A stretch of 64,000 bases of DNA from an uncultured Mycobacteriaceae bacterium. Lineage in GTDB: Bacteria; Actinomycetota; Actinomycetes; Mycobacteriales; Mycobacteriaceae. Made by a program: the position numbers and the translations under genes. This document shows, piece after piece, positions 33,875-41,217 of this stretch. Below the pieces are notes generated by a model that saw nothing but the letters and a program-made list of their open reading frames with translations, was not told the origin of the DNA and did not search any database. The DNA is taken from positions 1-64,000 of the forward strand of contig CADEGF010000029.1 of assembly GCA_902826815.1 (NCBI GenBank), written 5' to 3'. The first letter of the stretch is position 1; the number at the start of each line of letters is the position of its first letter.

Positions 33875-34608
33875 GATTTCCTGCCGATGCTGGCGTCGGA
33901 TGCGTCGATCACGACCCCGGTGACGACGACCCAGCGTCGCATCGACTCTGTCCAGGCTTGGCGGTGCTGCGCGTCTGCTTGCCCATCCGAGCGGAGCACC
34001 AACCGATAGACATCACCGGCCCACTCCGGTGGCACACGGTCGTCGAGTACGGGTAGCAGTGTCTCATCGAGCATCCGGTAGCCCTCCGCCACACGGGATT
34101 CCAGCAGTGCGGCGATCCCGTCGATCACCCGGCTGAGCACGTCGAGTGTCGCGTCGCTGGTATCTGCGACGGTTTGCCGCAGCACAGTGTTGGCCCGGGT
34201 CAACGCCAGCGCATCACGCTCGGCGAGTGCGGCCGCGGCGTCGAGGTATGCCAGATAGCCGAGTGTCCGACTCGAGGGCGCACCGATGATCAGTCCTCGG
34301 GCACGATCCGCCCAGACCCGCGACAGCGCCTCGTGAGCGCGCACCCGCCACTGCAACGCCAGGATCGTGGCCTTCATCGCCGCGGCGGCGGGATCGGTGC
34401 GCACCAACCTGTCGTAGGCCCGCTCGGTCAGCCGGACGGCTTCGTTTTCGCGACCGATGCGCCAGGCGGCGGCGCCGTAGGCGTCGAGGTCGTCGATCCC
34501 CAACGATCCGAGTCCGTCGCTGCGGACGAAGGCGGTGTAGCTCGCCCGCCAGTCGTTACGCCGGTAGGCCTCGCGGGCCTCGGTGACGAAGTCGATCAGA
34601 ATGTCCAT
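33871..34608 (-). CDS. Helical-repeat protein, truncated relative of LuxR-type regulators
   Basis: A 245-residue all-helical protein. Its sequence (FVTEAREAYRRNDWRASYTA, IDDLDAYGAAAWRIGRENEA, DRLVRTDPAAAAMKATIL, PPEWAGDVYRLVL) closely follows the N-terminal TPR-like half of a large actinobacterial regulator group that normally continues to a C-terminal LuxR helix-turn-helix. Here the frame ends at about the middle (TESMRRWVVVTGVV...) with no DNA-binding domain. It overlaps mmuM by four bases (ATGA), so it is still translated in an operon. Either a shortened regulator or an early-stage pseudogene. GGAGGGG precedes the ATG. Confidence 0.65.
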   Translation of the reverse strand: MDILIDFVTEAREAYRRNDWRASYTAFVRSDGLGSLGIDDLDAYGAAAWRIGRENEAVRLTERAYDRLVRTDPAAAAMKATILALQWRVRAHEALSRVWADRARGLIIGAPSSRTLGYLAYLDAAAALAERDALALTRANTVLRQTVADTSDATLDVLSRVIDGIAALLESRVAEGYRMLDETLLPVLDDRVPPEWAGDVYRLVLRSDGQADAQHRQAWTESMRRWVVVTGVVIDASDASIGRKS

Positions 34609-34618
34609 GACCCCTCCA

Positions 34619-35419
34619 TCACACCAGTTGAATCGACCGTTTCGCCAGGCCCATCCAGTAGCCGTCGATGACCTGTCGCGGGGCCTGCTCCGGGTCTCCC
34701 GACGCACCGAGCGCCACGAACAGCGGCGCGAAGTGCTCCACCGTTGGGTGCGCGTACGGCATCCCCGGCGCCGTGTTCCGAAAGTCGATGAGCGCGTCGA
34801 GATCACCCGCCGAGAACCGCTCGGACGCCCATACGTCGAACTCCACCGACCACTGAGGCGGAGTGGCGCCCGGCGACGGGTCATCCAGGAACGGCAGGCC
34901 GTGCGTGGTGAACCCCGATCCGATCACCAGCACGCCGTCGTCGCGCAGCGGCCGCAGCCGTTCGCCGAGGTGAAGCAGTCGTTGCGGATCCAGAGTGGGC
35001 AGGGAGATCTGCAGCACCGGGATGTCGGCGTCGGGATACATCACGGTGAGCGGCACATACGCGCCGTGGTCGAGCCTGCGGTCGCGATCGTGGGCGACGG
35101 ATTCGCCGTCGGGCATCAGCGCTTCGACCGTCGCGGCCAGGGCACTCGCGCCAGGCGCGTGGTAGGTGACGTCGTAGTAGTGCTCGGGAAAACCCCAGAA
35201 GTCGTAGGTCAGTGGCGTCTCGACCGTGGTCGAGCCGATCGTCAGCGGAGCGGCCTCCCAGTGGGCGGAGACGATGAGAATCGCCTTCGGCACCGGAAGG
35301 TCGGCGGCCCAGGCCGCGAGCTGCGACACCCAGAGTTCGTCGTCGACGAGTGGCGGGGCGCCGTGGCTCAGGTAAATGACCGGGGGCGCTCCGGCGCTGA
35401 CATCAGACTCGGGCGTCAT
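34619..35419 (-). CDS. DODA-type extradiol aromatic-ring dioxygenase (LigB-like)
   Basis: A 266-residue member of the 4,5-DOPA extradiol dioxygenase family. Expected zinc/iron ligands are visible: YLSHGAPP (His, about 19), VSAHWE (His, about 53), and MPYAHPTVEHFAPL (His near the C-terminus) with RRLDHGAYVP (His-Gly) in the middle. Such enzymes cleave catechols or act as nitrile/aldehyde-type tautomers; the substrate is unknown. It precedes the truncated regulator on the same strand by ten bases. Confidence 0.88.
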   Translation of the reverse strand: MTPESDVSAGAPPVIYLSHGAPPLVDDELWVSQLAAWAADLPVPKAILIVSAHWEAAPLTIGSTTVETPLTYDFWGFPEHYYDVTYHAPGASALAATVEALMPDGESVAHDRDRRLDHGAYVPLTVMYPDADIPVLQISLPTLDPQRLLHLGERLRPLRDDGVLVIGSGFTTHGLPFLDDPSPGATPPQWSVEFDVWASERFSAGDLDALIDFRNTAPGMPYAHPTVEHFAPLFVALGASGDPEQAPRQVIDGYWMGLAKRSIQLV

Positions 35420-35459
35420 CGTTCCAGCGTTCCACTTTCGGGCCGCCGATGCCTCCCGC

Positions 35460-35483
35460 TAAGGTTTGACTCATGGGTCAAAC
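35460..35483. promoter_or_regulatory. mscR promoter: -10 TAAGGT and inverted repeat GTTTGAC-N6-GTCAAAC over the ATG
   Basis: Perfect seven-base arms GTTTGAC (35464-35470) and GTCAAAC (35477-35483) flank TCATGG, which contains the mscR ATG (35473). TAAGGT at 35460-35465 is a -10-type hexamer exactly seven bases ahead of the ATG, so the transcript is probably leaderless and a dimeric repressor here would cover its start. Confidence 0.6.
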
Positions 35484-36561
35484 AGTGCGCGGCGTGATCT
35501 CACGGAAGAAGGGTGAACCGGTCGAGGTGGTGGATGTGGTCATCCCCGACCCGGGTCCGGGCGAGGTGGTGGTCGACATCCTCGCCTGCGGCGTCTGCCA
35601 TACCGATTCGACCTACCGCGAGGGCGGCATCAACGACGAGTTCCCGTTCCTACTGGGCCACGAGGCGGCGGGCACTGTCGAGTCGATCGGCGCGGGCGTG
35701 ACGAACGTGCAGCCAGGCGACTTCGTGATCCTGAACTGGCGCGCGGTGTGCGGGCAGTGCCGGGCATGCAAGCGCGGCCGCCCGCATCTGTGCTTCGACA
35801 CCTTCAACGCCGAGCAGAAGATGACGCTGACCGACGGCACCGAGCTGTCACCGGCGCTGGGTATCGGGGCCTTCGTCGACAAGACGTTGGTACACGAGGG
35901 GCAGTGCACGAAGGTCGATCCCGCCGCCGACCCCGCCGTGGCCGGGCTGCTTGGCTGCGGTGTGATGGCCGGTATCGGTGCGGCGATCAACACCGGCGCG
36001 GTGAACCGCGACGACACCGTCGCCGTGATCGGCTGCGGCGGCGTTGGTGATGCCGCCATTGCCGGAGCGGCACTCGTCGGCGCCAAGCGGATCATCGCCG
36101 TCGACACCGACAACAAGAAGCTGGACTGGGCCCGCGGTTTCGGCGCGACGCACACGATCAACGCCAAGGAACTCGATCCGGTGGAGACCATCCAGGATCT
36201 CACCGACGGCAACGGTGCCGACGTCGTGATCGACGCGGTCGGCCGACCGGAGACCTGGAAGCAGGCGTTCTACGCCCGCGATCTCGCCGGAACCGTTGTG
36301 CTGGTTGGCGTTCCGACACCGGATATGAAGCTGGAGATGCCGCTGGTCGACTTCTTCTCCCGCGGTGGGGCACTGAAATCGTCCTGGTACGGCGACTGTC
36401 TTCCTGAACGCGACTTCCCCACCTTGATCAGCCTCTACCTGCAGGGCCGGCTGCCGCTGGAGAAGTTCGTCTCCGAGCGCATTGGCCTCGACGACATCGA
36501 GGACGCGTTCCACAAGATGCACTCGGGCGAGGTGCTGCGTTCGGTGGTGGTGTTCAAGTGA
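35473..36561 (+). CDS. mscR: S-(hydroxymethyl)mycothiol dehydrogenase (mycothiol-dependent formaldehyde dehydrogenase)
   Basis: A 362-residue zinc alcohol dehydrogenase that oxidises the formaldehyde-mycothiol adduct with NAD+ and also reduces S-nitrosomycothiol. Catalytic zinc residues are CGVCHTD (Cys39) and GHEAAG (His); structural zinc ligands are [15 protein letters not shown]. The coenzyme motif is [15 protein letters not shown]. Positions correspond to MscR/AdhE2 (Rv2259). It is followed with a four-base overlap by a metallo-hydrolase, as in M. tuberculosis, forming a formaldehyde/NO detoxification pair. Confidence 0.95.
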   Translation: MGQTVRGVISRKKGEPVEVVDVVIPDPGPGEVVVDILACGVCHTDSTYREGGINDEFPFLLGHEAAGTVESIGAGVTNVQPGDFVILNWRAVCGQCRACKRGRPHLCFDTFNAEQKMTLTDGTELSPALGIGAFVDKTLVHEGQCTKVDPAADPAVAGLLGCGVMAGIGAAINTGAVNRDDTVAVIGCGGVGDAAIAGAALVGAKRIIAVDTDNKKLDWARGFGATHTINAKELDPVETIQDLTDGNGADVVIDAVGRPETWKQAFYARDLAGTVVLVGVPTPDMKLEMPLVDFFSRGGALKSSWYGDCLPERDFPTLISLYLQGRLPLEKFVSERIGLDDIEDAFHKMHSGEVLRSVVVFK

Positions 36562-37187
36562 ACGGCGGACCGATACAGCGGCTAGTCACCCACGGCCTCT
36601 TCGAACTCGACGGCGGCAGTTGGGAAGTCGACAACAACATCTGGATCGTCGGCGACGACAAAGACGTCGTGGTGTTCGACGCCGCACATGACGCGAACCC
36701 GATCGTCAACGCGGTCGGCGGCCGAAACGTGGTTGCCGTCATCTGCACGCACGGACACAACGACCATGTGACGGTGGCGCCGGAACTCGGCGATGCGCTC
36801 GACGCGCCGGTGCTGCTGCATCCGGCCGACGACGTGTTGTGGCGGATGACCCACCCGGACAAGGATTTCCGCGCGGTCGGCGAGAACGAGACCGTGACCG
36901 TGGCAGGCACCGAGATTCGCGCCATGCACACACCTGGTCACTCCCCCGGCTCGGTCTGCTGGTACGCACCCGAACTCGGGGCGGTGTTCAGCGGGGACAC
37001 CTTGTTCGAGGGCGGCCCAGGGGCGACGGGCAGATCGTACTCCGACTTCCCGACGATCCTCGAGTCGATCGCGGGCAGGCTCGGCAAGCTACCCGGCGAA
37101 ACCGTGGTCTACACCGGGCACGGCGACTCGACCACGATCGGTGACGAGATCGTGCACTACGACGAATGGGTGGCCCGCGGCCACTAG
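36558..37187 (+). CDS. MBL-fold metallo-hydrolase, MscR partner (Rv2260-like)
   Basis: A 209-residue metallo-beta-lactamase-fold hydrolase. The metal-binding motif is THGHNDH (His65, His67, Asp69, His70), with later ligands [14 protein letters not shown] and YTGHGDS. The fold resembles glyoxalase II, and the tight coupling to mscR (GTGA overlap) suggests that it hydrolyses the formyl-mycothiol ester produced by MscR. That reaction is inferred from position. Confidence 0.9.
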   Translation: MNGGPIQRLVTHGLFELDGGSWEVDNNIWIVGDDKDVVVFDAAHDANPIVNAVGGRNVVAVICTHGHNDHVTVAPELGDALDAPVLLHPADDVLWRMTHPDKDFRAVGENETVTVAGTEIRAMHTPGHSPGSVCWYAPELGAVFSGDTLFEGGPGATGRSYSDFPTILESIAGRLGKLPGETVVYTGHGDSTTIGDEIVHYDEWVARGH

Positions 37188-37522
37188 CCTTTTGCGTTGC
37201 GCACAGACGCGGTGGCCCATCGGTCCGACCAGGCTTGGAGACTGACGAGCGTCTCCATCAGGCTACGGCCGCTTTCACTGAGTCGATAGCCGCCGTTCTC
37301 GTGATCGACGGTTCCAAGCTCGCGTAGGTCTTTCAGCCGTGCGTTGAGCGAGCCGGGGTTGGATTCGCACGCCTCCTGAAGCGCGCGAAAAGTCAATGGG
37401 CCGTCGCGAAGTTCCCACAACACTCGAAGCGCTCCACGACGACCCAGCACGTCGAGAACGACCATGATTGGTCGCCCAGTGGACGAGCCCCGTGCCGGTC
37501 GACCGACCCTTGGACTATTCAT
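37184..37522 (-). CDS. HxlR-family transcriptional regulator
   Basis: A 112-residue winged-helix regulator of the HxlR type: GRPIMVVLDVLGRRGALRVLWELRDG, LTFRALQEACESNPGSLNARL, and a wing YRLSESGRSLM. It lacks the usual N-terminal cysteine of redox-sensing members such as HypR. It is divergent from a small tautomerase across 245 bases and converges with the MBL hydrolase (four-base overlap). Confidence 0.88.
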   Translation of the reverse strand: MNSPRVGRPARGSSTGRPIMVVLDVLGRRGALRVLWELRDGPLTFRALQEACESNPGSLNARLKDLRELGTVDHENGGYRLSESGRSLMETLVSLQAWSDRWATASVRNAKG

Positions 37523-37767
37523 GCTTTACATTTTGTAGCACCACAGCGTACGGTGCAACTATGACATGCTATAAGTTTCATAGCGCACGAATTGGCTCGA
37601 CGCCCTCTCCGCTTCCTGCCGTCGACAACGACCTCTCGGACAGCCTCTCGAACTAACGCTCTAGCCGACTACACCGCGCTTCGCTGACCTTCCGCCATGG
37701 TCGGTCAGCGAGAAGTCCGGCCAGCAATCCCGCTGGCCGGCAAAAGAATAAACAGAAGGAGAAGACG
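37523..37767. promoter_or_regulatory. Divergent hxlR/tautomerase control region with palindrome at 37568-37584
   Basis: This 245-base region contains GCTAT-N7-ATAGC (37568-37584), the best operator candidate, and GCACC-N9-GGTGC (37538-37556) nearer the regulator start. The right part carries AGAAGGAG (37754-37761), the ribosome-binding site of the tautomerase gene. No further coding signal is seen. Confidence 0.45.
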
Positions 37768-37995
37768 ATGCCATTCGTCAATGTGAAGGTCATCGAGGGA
37801 GTGTTCTCGGCTGCGCAGAAGCAGGAAATCGTGCGCAGCGTGACCGACGCAATGGTCGAGATCGAGGGCGAGAACATGCGACCGGTCACCTGGGTGGTGG
37901 TCGAAGAGATCGCCAGTGGCGGCTGGGGGGTCGGCGGTACGCCGCTGCACACCGCCGACGTCAAGGCACTCGCCGCAGGTCAACCCGTCGCCTAG
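37768..37995 (+). CDS. 4-oxalocrotonate-tautomerase-family protein
   Basis: A 75-residue tautomerase with the catalytic N-terminal proline (MPFVNVKVIEG, Pro1 after Met removal). The sequence follows the DmpI/4-OT pattern: FSAAQKQEIVRSVTDAMVEI and VTWVVVEEIASGGWGVGG. Such hexameric enzymes isomerise unsaturated oxo-acids; the substrate is unknown. A good ribosome-binding site (AAGGAG) precedes the ATG. It is likely regulated by the divergent HxlR protein. Confidence 0.9.
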   Translation: MPFVNVKVIEGVFSAAQKQEIVRSVTDAMVEIEGENMRPVTWVVVEEIASGGWGVGGTPLHTADVKALAAGQPVA

Positions 37996-38010
37996 TGATC
38001 GCCGTTGCGA

Positions 38011-38037
38011 GCGGACGGCCCAGGATGGGCCGTCCGC
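38011..38037 (+). terminator. Hairpin terminator after the tautomerase gene
   Basis: GCGGACGGCCC and GGGCCGTCCGC form a perfect 11-bp stem with loop AGGAT, 16 bases after the stop. There is no U-run, only a modest TTCCTT, as usual in mycobacteria. It could also act on the convergent membrane-protein transcript ending at 38096. Confidence 0.7.
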
Positions 38038-38095
38038 TGTCGGGTTCCTTATGAGACCGGACCGCTGGAGGTCACCCGTCACTGCGCCAGTGACA

Positions 38096-38830
38096 CTAGC
38101 CGTTCAGGATCCGGCGCTTCTCCGCCTCGAACTCCTCCTCGGTGAGCGCACCTGAGTCACGCAGCGCCGCCAGGTTTTTGAGCTGTTCGATCCGTATCCC
38201 GTCGTCTGTCGGCGTGTATGGATCGGCGACCCCGTACGAGTCGCCGACGTTGAACATCGACCCGACGGGTGCCGCGGGTACCGGGCGCTTACCCCGCCTC
38301 ACCGCATAGATGATCGCTGCCGTCAGCTCGAGCAGGCCGACGACGAACAGGCCGGCGAACGCCCATACCAACGTGCTGTTGGAGGAATCGTGGCCGAATG
38401 CCAGTTGCGGGTTGATGTAGCCGTTGACATTGCCGTCGGTGGTGATGTCGTAGGCGCCGTCGGCGGGGATCTGCACCACCCAGACCCGGATGCGGGCGTC
38501 GTTGTTGACGGTGGTTGTGGTTCCCCAGCTTTCGGTGACTTCGGGCTTCGGTATTCCTGCGGGAGGAACAATGGTCAACCCCAGCCGCGGGACGGGGAGA
38601 CCGCCGCCGCTCGGGCTGCCGATGGTCTGGGTATGGAAGCTGATCGTCGCCTCGCCCGCGGGTAGGTGCAGGCTGCTCGAACCCGGGATCGGCACCTCAC
38701 CGTAGGCGTCGTACTCATCGAAGACGAAGGCGTTCAGCACCAACGTGACGATGAAGCCGATGACAGCCACCACCAAGGTCAGAACCGCCGCGAGGACGAA
38801 GATCCGCGGCGCCACCCGTCCGCCAGTCAT
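38096..38830 (-). CDS. Membrane protein with C-terminal SHOCT domain
   Basis: A 244-residue protein with a transmembrane helix at about 10-33, an extracytoplasmic beta-rich domain (about 40-150, QTIGSPSGGGLPVPRLGLTI and related strands), a second helix at about 155-177 and a cytoplasmic tail. The last 30 residues form a SHOCT oligomerisation motif (EQLKNLAALRDSGALTEEEF). It has no enzyme motif. Similar proteins are widespread in mycobacteria; function unknown. Confidence 0.8.
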   Translation of the reverse strand: MTGGRVAPRIFVLAAVLTLVVAVIGFIVTLVLNAFVFDEYDAYGEVPIPGSSSLHLPAGEATISFHTQTIGSPSGGGLPVPRLGLTIVPPAGIPKPEVTESWGTTTTVNNDARIRVWVVQIPADGAYDITTDGNVNGYINPQLAFGHDSSNSTLVWAFAGLFVVGLLELTAAIIYAVRRGKRPVPAAPVGSMFNVGDSYGVADPYTPTDDGIRIEQLKNLAALRDSGALTEEEFEAEKRRILNG

Positions 38831-39078
38831 TGGCGCAGTTTCTCACGCCTCACCCTGCACCGCTGCACCTATCAGCCAGGTGGCCAGTCCCGCCCGGAGC
38901 CCTTCGACGAACCGCTCGTGCGGGTCGGGATAGCCCATCTCGGCCATGACCGTGCGCACCGGATCAGTAGGGACCGACTGCCGCAGGCTGTGGGAGGCAT
39001 CCGAGGAACACGCCGGGGTGAAATACCAGCAGCCGAACTGACCGGTCTGCGGGCACGACGACGGCTACCGTTGTCGCC

Positions 39079-40188
39079 ATGCCCGAGAAGCCGTCGGCGG
39101 TACCCGAGTCGAGCGTGGTCGTTCGGCCCGAGCCGATGGACAGCGAGAAATTCACCGTCAACTCGCGGCTGCAGGCCACTGGATTGCGCCCGGCGATAGA
39201 GCTTTTCGAACAAGCAGCCCACACGGTGCCGCTGCCCCAGCCACCGCAGCCCATCGTGATCGCCGACTACGGCGCGTCGACCGGCCACAACTCGCTGCCT
39301 CCGGTGTCGGCGGCGCTACCGCTGCTGCGCAGCCGTACTCGCCCCGAGCATTCGATCCTCGTCGTGCACACCGATGTGCCGGACAACAACTTCACCGTCA
39401 TGTTCGACACGCTGGCCAACGACCCCGATACGTATCTGCACAAGGACGCGGCGACGTTCGCGTCGGCTGTCGGGAGATCGTTCTACAGCCAGATCATCCC
39501 GTCCAACAGCGTTCACCTGGGCTGGTCGTCATGGGCGGTCCAATGGCTGCGCCGGGTGCCCGCACCGGTCCCCGACCACGTGCAGGTGTCGTACAGCGCC
39601 GACGAAGACGTGCGCGCCGAATACGCAAAACAGGCCGCACACGACTGGCACGAATTCGTCGCGTTCCGGGGACGTGAGCTCTGTCCCGGCGGAAAGCTCG
39701 TCGTGCTGACCATGGCGCTCGACGACAACGGCCAGTTCGGCTATCGGCCGCTGCTCGACGCGATCGTCGACGCGCTGACCGAGCTGGCCGCCAGCGGCCT
39801 ACTGACCGAGGACGAAGTAAATCGGATGTCCCTGCCTGCAGTGGGGCGGCGCGAGTCCGACTTCCGGGCGCCGTTCGCGCCGTCGGGCCGGTTCGAACGT
39901 CTCGCCATCGACCATCTCGAGGTGTTCGACGCGCAGGACCGGTTCTGGGCGCAATACCAAGTCGACCACGACGCAACAGCTTTCGGCGCCGTGTGGGCGG
40001 GTTTCGTCCGGGCTTCGATCTTCCCCACCTTGGCGACGGCGCTGGCCGACGGTCGCTACGACCCCCGGTCTCAGGAGTTCTTCGACCGCCTCGAGTCAGG
40101 TATCGCCGAGCGCTTGGCCGCCGCACCCGAACAGATGCAGATCCCGTTCGCCAAACTCGTGCTGACGAAACTACGGAGGGCTAAATGA
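39079..40188 (+). CDS. SABATH-type fatty-acid O-methyltransferase-like protein
   Basis: A 369-residue SAM methyltransferase of the SABATH group, otherwise known mainly from plants (salicylate, jasmonate). SAM binding is seen in IADYGASTGHNSLPP (about 62-76), the carboxylate-pocket signature is SNSVHLGWSSWAVQWL (about 142-157), where plant enzymes have SSYSLHWLS, and GGKLVVLTMA follows. A mycobacterial member has been shown to methylate fatty acids, so this is the likely substrate. ATG 39079 was kept; MDSEKFTVNS at 39136 is a plausible shorter start. It overlaps the next methyltransferase gene by four bases (ATGA). Confidence 0.82.
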   Translation: MPEKPSAVPESSVVVRPEPMDSEKFTVNSRLQATGLRPAIELFEQAAHTVPLPQPPQPIVIADYGASTGHNSLPPVSAALPLLRSRTRPEHSILVVHTDVPDNNFTVMFDTLANDPDTYLHKDAATFASAVGRSFYSQIIPSNSVHLGWSSWAVQWLRRVPAPVPDHVQVSYSADEDVRAEYAKQAAHDWHEFVAFRGRELCPGGKLVVLTMALDDNGQFGYRPLLDAIVDALTELAASGLLTEDEVNRMSLPAVGRRESDFRAPFAPSGRFERLAIDHLEVFDAQDRFWAQYQVDHDATAFGAVWAGFVRASIFPTLATALADGRYDPRSQEFFDRLESGIAERLAAAPEQMQIPFAKLVLTKLRRAK

Positions 40189-41213
40189 CTTCTGCCGACA
40201 AGGCGCAGCTGCACGACTCGATCGTCCGACAGCTGTACCGCCGGTCGGGTGCGACGGGACAGATCCAGCTTCCCGCGGTGCCCGGCCTGATCGACGAGTA
40301 CGTGACGATCTGCGACACGTTGTTCGCCGGTGTCGGCAGGAAGTTCACCGCAGAGGAACTCGCGCACCTGCGGGAGTTGCTCGCCGGCCAACTGGCCGAG
40401 GCGTACGCGGCGTCGCCGCGCTCGATGATCACGATCTCGTACAACGCGCCGTCCAGCCAGCTGCTGAACTACCACATCAAACCGGAGTGGTGGACGATCG
40501 AGGGCGCGTACGAGAACTGGATCGGCATCCGCCAGCCGCCCTATTTCGGCACCGAGCCCGACGCCCGCGTTGTCGCGCTGGCCGGCGAAGCCCAGGACCC
40601 AAGGACTTTTCGGGTGCTCGACGTCGGTGCGGGCACCGGCCGCAATGCGCTCGGGCTTGCCCGCCGGGGACATCCCGTCGACGCCGTCGAGCTCACGCCG
40701 AAGTTCGCCGACATCATCCGCACCGAGGCCGACCGCGAACTGCTCGACGTACGAGTCGTTCAGCGCGACGTCTTCGCCACCCTCGACGATCTGCGGCGTG
40801 ACTATCAGCTGATCCTGGTGTCCGAAGTCGTCTCCGACTTCAGGACGACCCAACAGCTGCACGGGCTGTTCGAGCTCGCAACCCACTGTCTGGCCGTCGA
40901 CGGACGACTGGTGTTCAACGCCTTCCTTGCGCACGAGGGGTACGAACCCGACGAGGCCACCCGCGAACTCGGGCAGCAGTCGTACACGTCCATGTTCACG
41001 CGCGACGAGATGGCCACCGCCGCGGCCGGGCTCCCACTGACCCTGCTGTCCGACGACTCGGTGCACGACTACGAGAAGGAACATTTGCCCGACGGCGCAT
41101 GGCCGCCGACGAACTGGTACCCGAATTGGACTGCGGGCCAGGATGTCTTCGATCTGCAGCGGGAGTACGTACCGATCGACATGCGGTGGCTGGTCTACCG
41201 CAGGACCGGGTAG
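40185..41213 (+). CDS. Class I SAM methyltransferase with extra N-terminal domain
   Basis: A 342-residue protein. The first ~135 residues are a helical region with no match I recognise (RQLYRRSGATGQIQLPAVPG ... SMITISYNAPSSQLLNYH). The Rossmann domain follows: motif I VLDVGAGTGRNAL (about 144-156), DAVELTP for motif II, and YQLILVSEVVSDF. It is translationally coupled to the SABATH gene, so the two likely modify the same or successive substrates. The acceptor is unknown; tellurite-resistance TehB-like enzymes are the nearest general type for the core. Confidence 0.75.
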   Translation: MTSADKAQLHDSIVRQLYRRSGATGQIQLPAVPGLIDEYVTICDTLFAGVGRKFTAEELAHLRELLAGQLAEAYAASPRSMITISYNAPSSQLLNYHIKPEWWTIEGAYENWIGIRQPPYFGTEPDARVVALAGEAQDPRTFRVLDVGAGTGRNALGLARRGHPVDAVELTPKFADIIRTEADRELLDVRVVQRDVFATLDDLRRDYQLILVSEVVSDFRTTQQLHGLFELATHCLAVDGRLVFNAFLAHEGYEPDEATRELGQQSYTSMFTRDEMATAAAGLPLTLLSDDSVHDYEKEHLPDGAWPPTNWYPNWTAGQDVFDLQREYVPIDMRWLVYRRTG

Positions 41214-41217
41214 CCGC

